Of a stretch of 64,000 nucleotides of DNA, positions 27,176 through 36,265 are shown one piece after another. Both the position numbers and the translations under genes were made by a program. The stretch is taken from positions 5,642,001-5,706,000 of the forward strand of contig NZ_JADBEK010000001.1 of NCBI RefSeq assembly GCF_014873145.1. Direction: 5' to 3'. The DNA is from Nonomuraea angiospora (GTDB lineage Bacteria > Actinomycetota > Actinomycetes > Streptosporangiales > Streptosporangiaceae). The stretch's first letter is position 1; each line of letters begins with the position of its first letter. The notes beneath the pieces are model-generated. The model worked only from the letters and a program-made list of their open reading frames with translations. It was not told where the DNA came from and did no database searches.

Positions 27176-27508
27176 TCAGTAGTAGCACTGGCCGGCACTG
27201 GCCACATCGGCGACCTTCACCCAGTAGCCGGAGGTGGTCTCCAGGCGGCCGTTCGACGCGGACCCCTGGTAGACACCAAGGGTTGCGCCCTTGGCCCAGG
27301 CGCCGCGGAAGCTGGAGCTCGTGGCGGACACGTAGCGCTGGGTCGCTCGCAAGGTCTTGTAAGGACAGATGACAGCAGCGGCCGCGGCCTCAGCCGTGGT
27401 GGTGGTGGTGGTGGCGGCGCCGGCTGCGGGGGCGATGGCCAGTGCAGCGCCGGAGACCAGGACAAGCGCCGTGAGCGTCGTGGTGAGACGGGCCTTAGAT
27501 ATGATCAT
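27176..27508 (-). CDS. Small secreted SH3-like protein
   Basis: 110 residues from ATG at 27508. A long signal peptide (IISKARLTTTLTALVLVSG ... APAAGA) is followed by a Thr/Ala-rich stretch and a C-terminal SH3-like segment: LGVYQGSASNGRLETTSGYW then VKVADV. Two cysteines (VICPY and GQCYY) near both ends of the mature part could pair. Similar small exported SH3-like proteins are frequent in actinobacteria; ligand unknown. No clear Shine-Dalgarno sequence is visible. Confidence 0.7.
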   Translation of the reverse strand: MIISKARLTTTLTALVLVSGAALAIAPAAGAATTTTTTAEAAAAAVICPYKTLRATQRYVSATSSSFRGAWAKGATLGVYQGSASNGRLETTSGYWVKVADVASAGQCYY

Positions 27509-27837
27509 GTGGTTAAGGTATGCACTTCGCGACCAGGTGTCGCTGGCCGTGAGTCGCCAATCTGTTGACCCAGCATCCACTGACTTGTGCGGCGCGGACG
27601 TGGGCTGGCGGATTTCTTGGCCCTTGGCACTTTCCAAGGGGTTTCCGCAGTGGTCAATCCGGTTGCGGGGTGCACGTCGTGATGTGGGGTGGGCTGGTTT
27701 CGTGACGGCCGGGTGAGGTTGTGTCCACGGGAGTGGTGTACGAGTTTTGACTGGTCACAGGCGTGGCGTTGGGAAATGAAGACGGCCATCGAGTGATCCT
27801 TCGAGTAGCTAGATCAAGATCGAAGGAGAAGCAGACG
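27509..27837. other. Non-coding stretch
   Basis: Between the SH3-like gene and the alpha/beta hydrolase remnant no frame shows protein-like sequence. GAAGGAG shortly before the ATG at 27838 is the only recognisable signal. Confidence 0.4.
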
Positions 27838-28348
27838 ATGGCCGCAGACACCAGTGTGCCGCCCACCCAGTGGCTGGCGAAGCAGATCGAGACCGACGAC
27901 CCACCGCTGTTCTCCGTGCTGTCCGACGGCGCGCCCCCGGCCCTCCCGCGTGACCTCCCCGAATCCCAGGGCGGCGATGGAGGAGCACGCCCGTCAGACG
28001 CTCGGAGACGACTTCAAGCGCCTCCAACCCCACCAGCTCGAACGCCTGCTCGGCAACGGCGAGGTGTTCCTCAGCGCCGACGCGCCCGACGTGGCCGCCT
28101 CACTGCCCGCGCCCGGCACGCTCGCCTCCGCTCTAACGGACTCCGCCGTCCCCCTTCACGTGCTGGCCGGCCCGGGAGGCCCGGAGCACGCGCTGCGCCG
28201 TACCTCCCGCTGGATCGCCGACCAGGCCGCGACCACCGTAATCGACCTGCCCGGCGGTCACATGCCGTACGCCGTCCAACCGGAGGCGACGGCGCAGATC
28301 CTCCGCAACATCCTCCGACGGCCCGCAACAAAGGAGACCCACACATGA
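27838..28348 (+). pseudogene. Truncated, frameshifted alpha/beta hydrolase
   Basis: It opens MAADTSVPPTQWLAKQIETD and DPPLFSVLSDGAPPALPRDL in one frame, then sense moves to a second frame near 27970 (EEHARQTLGDDFKRL ... VPLHVLAGPGGPEH ... VIDLPGGHMPYAVQPEATAQ). The second half matches the cap/C-terminal part of small alpha/beta hydrolases, including the late His in PGGHMPY. The N-terminal half with the nucleophile elbow is absent. GAAGGAG precedes the ATG. Its stop overlaps the NmrA gene start (ATGA), so it was once the first gene of that operon. Confidence 0.65.
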
Positions 28349-28923
28349 TCCTCGTCACCGGCGCGACCGGCAACATCGGCCGCCATGTGGTCACCGGTCT
28401 GCTCAACCAGGGGGAACGCGTCCGCGCCCTGACCCTCGACTCTTCCGAAGAGGCGGCGCTGCCCAACGGCGTGGAGGTGGTCACCGGCGACATGGCCGAC
28501 CCCCAGGTGCTGGCCACGGCGCTGCGGGACGTGCGCCGGGTGTTCCTGTTCCCTGTCTTCGACGTCTTCAGCCAGGTCCTGGCCGGGTGCGTCGCGGCCG
28601 ACGTCGAGCAGGTGGTCCTGCTCTCCTCCGCCGTCGTGACCTTCCCGGAGCCGGGGTGGCTAGGCCGCGAGCAGGCCCGGTTGGAGACGGAGGTACGCGA
28701 GTCCGGCCTCGGCTGGGCCCGAGGATCGTTTCCGGTCACAGCACTGTCGTCCGCGAGAGCCTCCTGGTCCAGGCCTGGGCGCGAAAGCCTCCCAGCCCAG
28801 CATGACGCCCGTGCGCCGCCGTTGCGGCTGGGCGCCAAGACGCGGATGATCGGCGAACTGCGCGACGTCCTGGCCTCCAGGGCGGCAACAAAGCCCACGC
28901 CCGGCAGCGGTCACACCTCCTGA
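28345..28923 (+). CDS. NmrA-family NAD(P)-binding protein, C-terminally altered
   Basis: ATG at 28345 with AAGGAG upstream. The Rossmann start MILVTGATGNIGRHVVTGLL is canonical, and the protein follows the NmrA/HSCARG pattern (VEVVTGDMADPQVLATALRD, QVVLLSSAVVTFP, ARLETEVRESGLGW) up to about residue 125. After that the expected TIVRPG-type block is missing and replaced by unrelated sequence to residue 192; the family is normally about 280 residues. A frameshift or deletion near 28720 is likely, so the product is probably non-functional. Confidence 0.65.
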   Translation: MILVTGATGNIGRHVVTGLLNQGERVRALTLDSSEEAALPNGVEVVTGDMADPQVLATALRDVRRVFLFPVFDVFSQVLAGCVAADVEQVVLLSSAVVTFPEPGWLGREQARLETEVRESGLGWARGSFPVTALSSARASWSRPGRESLPAQHDARAPPLRLGAKTRMIGELRDVLASRAATKPTPGSGHTS

Positions 28924-29058
28924 GCATGATCCTGTTCCCAGCGGAGGAAGCACGCGGCTCAGGGCCGACCACCAGCCCTGAGCGTCAAGCACCACCTCTC
29001 ACGGACGGGCTGAAGGTCGCCGTGGGTCCATCCTGACGGATGGAACGCGACGAGATCG

Positions 29059-29742
29059 TTGATCGTCGTTATAGGTGTGGTCACGTATTCGATACTCTTA
29101 TCGATCGTCTTTTTCGTCGGATGCCTGATCAGCCCGCGATGGTTGTGGTGGAACCTGAGCGCATGGGCATACCGCGACCCCGAGGCGAACGAGCCCAGCG
29201 AAAGCGCTTATGCGACCGGCCGTGCGCTTCTGCTCGTGTTGGCGATCGTCTGTCTCCTCGTGGCGGTCTCGCAGTGCTCGGCGGACAAGCGGGCAGCCGA
29301 ACGGACGGATGCCCGGCCGGACATGCCGGTCCGTACGGATGACGAGATACGCAAGAAAGCGGACCCGTACCCCGAGGACTTGGTCGCCAAGGGGGTGGCG
29401 CGTGTCCTTTCCCTTGAGCCGGGAACCGGCCACGCATCCGGCTACATCATCGGCTACGACTACGCCGACCGGGCGGCCAGTGCGGTGACCATCCTCTATT
29501 ACTTGTCGCCGTGCGGGCGTCTCCATAGCGCCTGGGCAGAAGAGAAGTCCCCATACGACTACAGAGTGAAGATCCGCCTGGTGGAGGAGACCAGAAACGG
29601 GCAGAAGTTCACGAAAAAATGCCGGGGAAAGGAATGGAAGAACCGCAGTTTCGTGGTGCAGTCCACGACGATCGCACTCACCAGGCCGCTCGACAATCGA
29701 TGGGTTGTCCTTTACGACGGAGGCCGAGTCCACCCCAAATAG
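29059..29742 (+). CDS. Membrane protein with DUF6199-like N-terminus
   Basis: About 227 residues from a TTG at 29059; the start is uncertain. Two membrane segments (about residues 3-24 and 56-72) flank the conserved block PRWLWWNLSAWAYRDPEANE then PSESAYATGR, which I associate with DUF6199-type small membrane proteins. The C-terminal 150 residues are soluble and probably extracytoplasmic (YLSPCGRLHSAW, KCRGKEWKNRSFVV), with two cysteines. Function unknown. Single gene without evident operon partner. Confidence 0.7.
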   Translation: MIVVIGVVTYSILLSIVFFVGCLISPRWLWWNLSAWAYRDPEANEPSESAYATGRALLLVLAIVCLLVAVSQCSADKRAAERTDARPDMPVRTDDEIRKKADPYPEDLVAKGVARVLSLEPGTGHASGYIIGYDYADRAASAVTILYYLSPCGRLHSAWAEEKSPYDYRVKIRLVEETRNGQKFTKKCRGKEWKNRSFVVQSTTIALTRPLDNRWVVLYDGGRVHPK

Positions 29743-29817
29743 CGTTCCGTTCCGGCCAGGTTCGTGTCGGCCCGAGCGACGGCAGGACTGGGGTCTTGTA
29801 CTGGTGAGCTCGCCTAT

Positions 29818-30237
29818 TCAACTGTCGCGGATTGTGGGTGGGACGGAGCTCGATGGTGACTGTCCGTGCTCCCCGGTGGCAGAGCGGCTCCACGCTCCTC
29901 CGCCTTCGTTGAGGAGCCGGGCAGTGGTCTTGTCGTGGTAGCCGAGGGCGTCGGCGACGACAGGGGCGGGCATTTCTAGGAGTTGCTGCCGGATGGCGGC
30001 GCCGCGGGCGGCGGCCGCGGGGATGCCGATCTGGTTGAGGAGCTCGGATAGGTGGTCGGGGCGGCAGGGCTGATGTGCGCGGCGGCCGGGGAACAGCCAC
30101 CGCGAGGCGCGGTTGGTGGCGGTGTTCATGTTGTCGCGAGCCGCGATGTATTCCAGCAGTAGGAATGCGACCGGCGCGGGGACGGGCGAGGGCGGTTCCC
30201 CAAGGTGCAGGAGCACGGCTTCGCCGTCGTGCACCAA
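29818..30237 (-). pseudogene. C-terminal remnant of an integrase-like gene
   Basis: The frame reads EAVLLHLGEPPSPVPAPVAF, RASRWLFPGRRAHQP, IGIPAAAARGAAIRQQLLEM and PVVADALGYHDKTTARL. This is the usual C-terminal pattern of a group of actinobacterial tyrosine-recombinase-like proteins. Related sequence continues upstream to about 30340 (RGDVRLTIDDLVHDG), but no N-terminal half exists. The final residues after GGAWSR are degenerate. A decayed mobile-element gene. 30341-30576 holds nothing recognisable. Confidence 0.55.
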
Positions 30238-30576
30238 GTCATCGATGGTGAGCCGGACGTCACCGCGCTGATGTTGTCGGTGCTCAAGGACACCAAGCGC
30301 CTGCCCGACGTCGAGGAGGTGCGGCGCAAGGTCCGCACCCGCTGTCGGCGTACGGGCGCAGGTGCAGACTCAGGTACAAGTAAATGCGCAGAGATGATCA
30401 CTGCGACGGTCGTAACGCACGATGAAGAAGTATTTGAAGGCCAAGGGGCCGACCGAGCCGACGTCGGCAGATCGCTCAGTACGAGCCGGTGATCGATGCG
30501 CGGTTGCGGGCGGAGCTCTCGCTGAAGGCCGCTGCCTCCTCGATCAGCTGCTGCACCACTCAGGCGATTGTCGGCT

Positions 30577-31167
30577 TCATCCCTGACGACGCCACACGGT
30601 GCCGCGACGGTCGTGGCCCATGAACCGCTCGACACGCACCGCCAACTGCGAATCGCCCAACTCACGCTCGATCAGCCACAGCGCCAGATCAAAGCCCGAT
30701 TTCCAGCCGCTGCCCGAGGAAACGATGTCCCCATCGTCGACAACCCTCGCATCGACGACCTCGGCCCACTTCGACAGCCGCTCGAAGTCGGTGGCGAACG
30801 TGGTCGCCGCCCGCCCCTCCAGCAGCCCGGCAGCACCAAGCATGAGAGTGCCGGAGCACACGGCGGCCAGCACGAGCCGCCGACCCGCCGCCTCCTTCGC
30901 CTCGCGCAGCCGCATGACCAGATCACCATCCATCATCTGCTCCAGCCACCCACCGGCCACGACCAGAACATCGGCCTCCTCCGGACGCCATTGGCGCAGC
31001 CCACCTATGCGGATCCCCTCAACGGCGGTCACCTCGCTCCGTCCATCGACCGTCACCATGGCCACTTCGATATCACCGCCAAGGCGCCGGGCGAGCGAGA
31101 ACACCTTGAACGGCGCGATGGTGTCAATCTCGGACACCCCGTCGTACATGAGCACTTCGACACGCAT
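30577..31167 (-). CDS. DJ-1/PfpI-family protein
   Basis: 196 residues from ATG at 31167 (MRVEVLMYDGVSEIDTIAPF), the canonical start; the open frame extends further but only with non-conserved sequence. It has the nucleophile elbow AAVCSGTLMLGAAGLL with Cys104 and the C-terminal SGWKSGFDLALWLIERELG block of the GlxA/ThiJ-like group. It lacks the AraC domain of full GlxA regulators, so it is the single-domain amidase-like form. Function of such proteins is often unknown (glyoxalase, isonitrile hydratase and others). The region between it and the integrase has no gene. Confidence 0.88.
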   Translation of the reverse strand: MRVEVLMYDGVSEIDTIAPFKVFSLARRLGGDIEVAMVTVDGRSEVTAVEGIRIGGLRQWRPEEADVLVVAGGWLEQMMDGDLVMRLREAKEAAGRRLVLAAVCSGTLMLGAAGLLEGRAATTFATDFERLSKWAEVVDARVVDDGDIVSSGSGWKSGFDLALWLIERELGDSQLAVRVERFMGHDRRGTVWRRQG

Positions 31168-31341
31168 CGTCCAAGTATGCCTGCCAGCCGATCTAGCCGG
31201 CCTTCGTACAGGAAGCGCTGACACTGGATTGGGTGCCAGCAACCTCAAGCTCTGTACGTTTACTCGTACTCACCTCTGCATATTCAGGAGTACGCCGACA
31301 CCCGCCAAGACCTCAACCGCAATGTCACGGTCGAGGAGTGG

Positions 31342-32580
31342 TTGGCGGAGTTCCTCAAGCGCAAGCGCGCCATCGAGCCGACCACAAGGCGCTCCTATGA
31401 ATCCCATGTCCGGCTCTACCTCACCCCCTACCTCGGCAACATCCGCCTGGACCAGCTACGGGTCTCCGACATCGCGGGCATGTTCGATGCTATCGAGGAG
31501 TTCAACGACACCGTCGCCACCGAACGCGCCAGCGGCGACCCTGCCCGCGTACTGGCGGTCCGCTACCGGCGACCGGTTGGTCCCACGAGCATGCATCGCA
31601 TCCGCGCCACCCTCCGCCACGCCCTGAATATGGCGATCAGACAAGACCGGCTCCTGGACTTCAACCCCGCCTCCGTAGTCGAACTGCCAGCGATCGACCG
31701 GCCCAAGCCGGTCGTGTGGACCGAGGAGAAGGTGATGCAATGGCGTAAGGATCACGCCGCACATCTGAACCTGCTTCACCGAGCCGGTGAGAGTAGGCGG
31801 GCCGATCCGATCGCCGCCTACATCAGCGCGCCCCGGCCCTCGTCGGTGATGGTGTGGACGGCCGAGCAGACGAAGACGTTCCAAGCCCACGCCCGCAAGG
31901 ATCGGCTGTTCGTCCTGTACCGACTCATTGCTACGCGCGGCCTGCGACGCGGTGAGAGCGTGGGTCTGCGCAAGGTGGACGTCAACTACGCCACCTGCAG
32001 GATCGGCATTCACTGGCAGATCACCCAACTCGGCTGGGACCCGATCCAGGACGTCCCGAAAACCGATGCCAGCGACCGCGAGATCGCCGTCGACGCCGAG
32101 ACGTTGACCCTCCTGAAGGAGCACGACAAGTGCCAGAGACGGGAACGGCAGGCCGCGGGCGAGGACTGGGCCGAGTCCGGGTTCGTCTTCACCGACGAGA
32201 TCGGCCGGCCCCTGCACCCGCAGCATGTGACCGACCGCTTCTGCGGGATCTGCTACCAAGCAGGGCTGCCGCCGATCCGGTTGCACGACCTGCGCCACGG
32301 AGCCGCTACGGCAATGCTCGCGGCCGGGGTGGACATCAAGATCGTGCAGGAGACGCTCGGGCACACCACTTCGGCGTTCACACGTGACACCTACACCAGC
32401 GTCTACCCCGAAGCCGCAGCGGCGGCAGCCGAGGCAACCGCCGCATTCCTGACCGGATCCCCCGTACCCGCGCCCCGGCCGGTACCTCCCGGACGGCGCA
32501 CCCCGCGTCCCGGACAGGACGCGAAAGATGCGGCTGCCGGAGACACGGGCGGGACGGTGACCCTCCTTCCCACCAGCTGA
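31342..32580 (+). CDS. Tyrosine recombinase/integrase (N-terminus shortened)
   Basis: 412 residues from TTG at 31342; the same frame is open upstream (YADTRQDLNRNVTVEEW) without ATG or GTG, so the start is uncertain and the arm-binding domain usual in actinobacterial element integrases is lacking. The core-binding domain (AIEPTTRRSYESHVRLYLTP) and catalytic domain are complete: Arg in TRGLRRGESVGL, HDLRHG, LGHTTSAFTRDTY with the final Tyr nucleophile. A Pro-rich tail follows. It is followed by a strong terminator. It probably belonged to an integrative element, but no excisionase or attachment repeats are seen. Confidence 0.88.
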   Translation: MAEFLKRKRAIEPTTRRSYESHVRLYLTPYLGNIRLDQLRVSDIAGMFDAIEEFNDTVATERASGDPARVLAVRYRRPVGPTSMHRIRATLRHALNMAIRQDRLLDFNPASVVELPAIDRPKPVVWTEEKVMQWRKDHAAHLNLLHRAGESRRADPIAAYISAPRPSSVMVWTAEQTKTFQAHARKDRLFVLYRLIATRGLRRGESVGLRKVDVNYATCRIGIHWQITQLGWDPIQDVPKTDASDREIAVDAETLTLLKEHDKCQRRERQAAGEDWAESGFVFTDEIGRPLHPQHVTDRFCGICYQAGLPPIRLHDLRHGAATAMLAAGVDIKIVQETLGHTTSAFTRDTYTSVYPEAAAAAAEATAAFLTGSPVPAPRPVPPGRRTPRPGQDAKDAAAGDTGGTVTLLPTS

Positions 32581-32604
32581 TTGGCCACCGGCGGAAAAAT
32601 GGAA

Positions 32605-32636
32605 GAGGCAGGTCAGCTTGCACGCTGACCTGCCTC
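32605..32636 (+). terminator. Rho-independent terminator after the integrase gene
   Basis: Perfect 13-bp stem GAGGCAGGTCAGC / GCTGACCTGCCTC with a 6-base loop (TTGCAC), followed by a pyrimidine-rich CTTCTTCTTCTCCTCTT tract. Confidence 0.9.
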
Positions 32637-33096
32637 CTTCTTCTTCTCCTCTTACCCGCATCGGGAAGGAGGGGCCTTCAAGATGGGATGATCCATCCAC
32701 CAGGGGGGTGACTCCCAGCGTGAGGTACTTCCCGAAGGCCCCACGGGGGTTCGGCAGCGGCACGCGCGAGGGAAGATGTGCTGCCACTGCCGGCCGTCTA
32801 TGCGGAACTGCATCGTCGCCTCGGCTCTTGAACGACGAACCCCACACCTGGAAACTCATCTGATACCCCCGCGACATAGGCGCTCAGGAAGGGCTGAGCA
32901 GATCAGATGCTTCCGCGAACGCCGCGCAAGCCCGGTCTGGCCACGAAACGTTTTGTCCATCCGGAGCGCCGCACCAGGCACCTGCGCCTGCCGATAATTA
33001 CATCCGCCCAGCTCATGACTCTGCGAGGGCTTCACGTGGCGTACGCGAGCTCCGGGCACCCGGGAGGCGGAAGCGTGTACGGCAGGATGATCCGCT
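32637..33096. other. Non-coding stretch between integrase and IS transposase
   Basis: No frame looks protein-like. I looked for a terminal inverted repeat of the downstream insertion sequence and for a direct repeat and saw neither. Confidence 0.4.
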
Positions 33097-34197
33097 GTGC
33101 TCCTTCGCCTGGCCTACCTCACCGTTACGAACGCCTTCGCCGCGCTTCGGCTGCTGCCCATGAGCGATCGGGACAAGGACGTGGAGATCCTCGTCCTGCG
33201 TCACCAGATCGCCGTCCTGGAACGCCAACTCGGCGCTGACACCAGAGTGAGATTCGCACCCGAAGACCGGGCCCTTCTCGCCGCTCTCCTGGCCTCGCTG
33301 CCCCGCGAGGTCATGCGCCGACTGCGGCTCCTCATCCGGCCCGACACCGTCCTGCGCTGGCACCGCGATCTGATGCGACGGCGCCATGCCCGTACCTGCC
33401 GGCCGAAGCGGCCCGGGCGCCCACCTACGGTTCGCTCCATCCGCGCCCTCATTCTGCGCCTGGTCCGGGAGAACCCCAGCTGGGGCTACCGGCGGGTTCA
33501 CGGAGAGCTCACCACGCTCGGCATCAAGGTGGCACCGTCCACGGTATGGGAGATCCTCAAGCAGGAGGGGCTCGATCCGGCGCCCGAGCGGGCGTCCACC
33601 ACCTGGGCCGACTTCCTGCGCTCGCAAGCCGACGCCCTACTGGCCTGCGATTTCCTCGAGACCATCACCCTGAACGGACAGCGCCAGTACATCCTGGCCG
33701 TCATCGAGCACGCCACCAGGCGCATCCAGGTGCTCGGCACCACCGCGCACCCGAGCGCCGACTGGGTCACGCAGGCGATCAAGAACCTGGTGATGGATCT
33801 GGACGATGCGGGCTACCGGGCGCGCCATCTGATCCGCGATCGGGATGGGAAGTTCCCCGCCCTGATGAACGAGATCCTCGCCGAAGCCGGCATCAAGACC
33901 GTGATCACCGGCATCCGCATGCCACGCATGAACTCGATCATGGAGCGGTGGGTGCAATCGTGCCGTCACGAGCTTCTCGACCGCTGCCTCGTCTGGAACG
34001 AACACCATCTTCGGCACGCCCTACGCGAGTACGAAGACTTCTACAACCAGCACCGAGCCCATCAAGCCCTGAACCAAGCAGCGCCGCTGCGTACCGTCCC
34101 CGATCCGATCACGGATCCAGAGCGAATCACCGACCTGAATGTACGCCGACGAGACCGGCTCGGCGGTGTCCTCCACGAGTACTCACATGCGGCTTGA
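33097..34197 (+). mobile_element. Insertion-sequence transposase (rve/DDE integrase core, single ORF)
   Basis: GTG start at 33097; 366 residues. Order: helical N-terminus (SDRDKDVEILVLRHQIAVLE), HTH-like segment (NPSWGYRRVHGELTTLGIKV), rve-type catalytic core with Asp185 (LLACDFLETI), Asp248/Asp250 (HLIRDRDGKF) and Glu283 (NSIMERWVQSCRHELLDR), then YNQHRAHQALNQAAP. It belongs to the single-ORF IS3/IS481-like group common in actinobacteria. The catalytic triad is present and the frame is intact, so it may be active, although no inverted repeats were identified at its ends. Confidence 0.88.
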
Positions 34198-34202
34198 ACT
34201 GC

Positions 34203-34382
34203 ATGGATGGAATTTTCGGCAGGCGCAGGGTTCGGGTGGACGACAAGGTCTGGGTTGTTATCGTGATCGGGCTGATCTCGATCATCGTGGTGCTGGACGC
34301 CGGTATCCTGCGGAGCATCGGCGGTGACCGGGTTCCCGCGGCGATCCAGCACGCCACGATTCCACGGCGTATGCGAACTTGA
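34203..34382 (+). CDS. Small single-pass membrane protein
   Basis: 59 residues: MDGIFGRRRVRVDDKVW, then a membrane segment (VVIVIGLISIIVVLDAGIL), then a basic tail. Basic residues before the segment favour a cytoplasmic N-terminus. It starts 5 bp after the transposase stop, has no strong ribosome site, and could be the rest of a gene cut by the insertion sequence. No family recognised. Confidence 0.4.
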   Translation: MDGIFGRRRVRVDDKVWVVIVIGLISIIVVLDAGILRSIGGDRVPAAIQHATIPRRMRT

Positions 34383-34392
34383 GCCCTATTGA

Positions 34393-34896
34393 CTAAACGT
34401 CGGTACGCTTCAAACTTAAGATCACCAAGGCTGCTGGGTCTTGCGCTGTGGAAATCGCTTCTCTCCATACGTTCTCATATGCCTCTCCTTGTAGAGAAAA
34501 AGAAGCGTTGTCGGGCACTTCAACCGTCAGCAGATGGTTCGGCCATCTTTGGGATCTAAATTGTACCCACATGGAAGTTTGCTCTGTAACCTTCCAGCTC
34601 TTCGACTGCAGCGACGCAGCTGCAGCGGTTAAGACTTCATTTGGACCACGAGCTTGGAGGGCGAGGACCACGAACTCTGTCACAACCACCGAGTCCGACT
34701 CGGTGTACCGGCCCTCTGCCCGCGCCACCACGGTGCCGATCGCCGTCACCTCTTGAAGCGCCCCATTGTCCACTTCTAGCGGTTTCGCCGCCCAGAACCA
34801 ACCGATAGCGCTGCCGATGAGTGCGTATAGGAGCCCTAGCACCACAAGGAGCAGCGCCATCGATAGAGCTAGCGATCTTCCACTGATACGCGACAC
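34393..34896 (-). CDS. Membrane-anchored putative immunity protein of the RHS toxin tip
   Basis: 167 residues, GTG start at 34896 sharing one base with the TAG stop of the RHS fragment (TAGTG). An N-terminal membrane anchor (SLALSMALLLVVLGLLYALI, about residues 8-30) precedes a soluble, presumably extracytoplasmic domain with beta-strand pattern (SVVVTEFVVLALQARGPNEV, LLTVEVPDNASFSL). Position directly behind a polymorphic toxin tip, with overlapping stop and start, is the standard place for the cognate immunity gene, and an outside-facing anchored inhibitor fits a wall-degrading toxin. GC is clearly lower than the chromosome. The assignment is inference from context. Confidence 0.65.
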   Translation of the reverse strand: MSRISGRSLALSMALLLVVLGLLYALIGSAIGWFWAAKPLEVDNGALQEVTAIGTVVARAEGRYTESDSVVVTEFVVLALQARGPNEVLTAAAASLQSKSWKVTEQTSMWVQFRSQRWPNHLLTVEVPDNASFSLQGEAYENVWREAISTAQDPAALVILSLKRTDV

Positions 34897-36080
34897 TATT
34901 TCACGTCACTCCCCATCGGCGGACCTTTCTTGAATAGATCCTTGCAGGACGGAGCATTCGCACAGTCCAAGTATTCGTTTGCCGCGTCTCTCACCCAGCC
35001 ATATATAGCTCTCTCCCGCTTCTGTCCTTCCGCAGTAAGAGATCCGCCACCGTTCTTATATCTCTGGTAGTCAGTCGGACTGACCCCGTAGGCTACAGCC
35101 GCCTCCCAGTCATTGATCTGGCGAGTCGACTTTTCATTGCCGTTTCTGAGCGGGCCGGCGGGAGCGGTGATGGTTTCCTTAAGGTGCCGCATGTATGCTG
35201 CTGCGAGACGTATCGCGAACGCGACATCGTGATTCAGTACGGCCCCGATCCCGCGGTTGCTAAGTTCATCTCCCATTCCATCGTAGTATTTGTTCATCAT
35301 CTCTCTGGCCGTTTGGATCTGCATCTGACCAACGCCGAGGGACGTCCAATCTTTCCAGCCTTCTTTTTCGCCGACTGCGTCGCCAGGATACCCGCCAGTG
35401 GGCTCCCAGTGGGACATTTCGTAGATGAGCACGGCCGCCAGAGCGTCCTTATTGATCTTGTGTTCTTTGGCGGCGCGTCTGATCGCACCTTCCAATGCGA
35501 CGAGCCTTTTGTACTTCCCGTATTGTTCAAATCTGGGATCGACCGAATTGCCAGCCGCATTGCCGGTGGTGGTGTAATAGCGATTAGATGCCTTCAAATT
35601 TCCGGAACGGGTCGGCTTCATGATCTTAAAACCGGCCAGGCGGCGATCGCTCGAATTGATCGCTGCGGCTCTTTCCATCGCTCCGATACTGTCCAGTCCA
35701 CCCGCCTTAACCCAGTTGAAGGCAAGGTCATCGTTCGTTAGGGCTGGCGACCAGCTCTCCATGTACTCATTCCGTACCTTCTCATCGGCGAACCAGAAGT
35801 TGGGCTGATCGACCGGTCGACCATTGGGCATGACCCTCATGCCCAACCTGTCGATTTCGTCCTGTCCGAGCCAGAACTTCTTCTCATTCTCCAGCTCGAT
35901 CATGCGAGCCCAGCTTGGGTCGACGGTGGCGCCAGCACAGCTGTAGATGTCGCACGCGACACCTCCACCGCCGATGTCTTCCCGTCCGCAGGAGCCGATG
36001 CATTGCCCGCCACTCGACGATCCTGAGCTGCTGTAGCTGCCCGCAGGGCCGGTGCCGGGCTGGTACCAGCGGGCGTGCAT
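34896..36080 (-). CDS. Orphan RHS C-terminal tip with lysozyme/transglycosylase-like toxin domain
   Basis: The open frame from the Met at 36080 (394 residues) begins inside the RHS core signature: GYQGEYTDPDTGKVN just upstream, then MHARWYQPGTG. RHS homology extends to about 36165 and the frame is stopped by TAA at 36189-36191, so the long RHS shell is missing. A Ser/Gly/Cys-rich variable linker follows (residues 12-55). The C-terminal domain (about 190-310) looks like a lysozyme-fold muramidase/SLT domain: AAVLIYEMSHWEPTGG with Glu221 as likely catalytic acid, and SLGVGQMQIQTAREMM as the GLMQ-type motif. As a toxin it would cleave peptidoglycan. It is followed by a coupled putative immunity gene. 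Confidence 0.7.
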   Translation of the reverse strand: MHARWYQPGTGPAGSYSSSGSSSGGQCIGSCGREDIGGGGVACDIYSCAGATVDPSWARMIELENEKKFWLGQDEIDRLGMRVMPNGRPVDQPNFWFADEKVRNEYMESWSPALTNDDLAFNWVKAGGLDSIGAMERAAAINSSDRRLAGFKIMKPTRSGNLKASNRYYTTTGNAAGNSVDPRFEQYGKYKRLVALEGAIRRAAKEHKINKDALAAVLIYEMSHWEPTGGYPGDAVGEKEGWKDWTSLGVGQMQIQTAREMMNKYYDGMGDELSNRGIGAVLNHDVAFAIRLAAAYMRHLKETITAPAGPLRNGNEKSTRQINDWEAAVAYGVSPTDYQRYKNGGGSLTAEGQKRERAIYGWVRDAANEYLDCANAPSCKDLFKKGPPMGSDVK

Positions 36081-36265
36081 GTTGACCTTGCCGGTGTCCG
36101 GGTCGGTGTACTCGCCCTGGTAGCCGAGGCTCGTCTTGGTGCCGGTCTGGGCGGTGGTGGTGCCGACCGCCTTCTGAAAACGACAGTCTTATTGATCTTG
36201 GACTTCCTCTTAAGTTTCGGGACCGTTTTAGAGTCACTCAAGTCATTTGAGCAACTGCTCAGACG

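Noticed and set aside
30205..30492. Plus-strand ORF of 95 codons opposite the integrase remnant
   Set aside because: Part reads protein-like, but the minus strand matches an integrase pattern over the same bases and the plus frame degenerates after about 50 codons.
32907..33239. ORF overlapping the start of the IS transposase
   Set aside because: Arg/Pro-rich out-of-frame sequence; the transposase frame is clearly the coding one.
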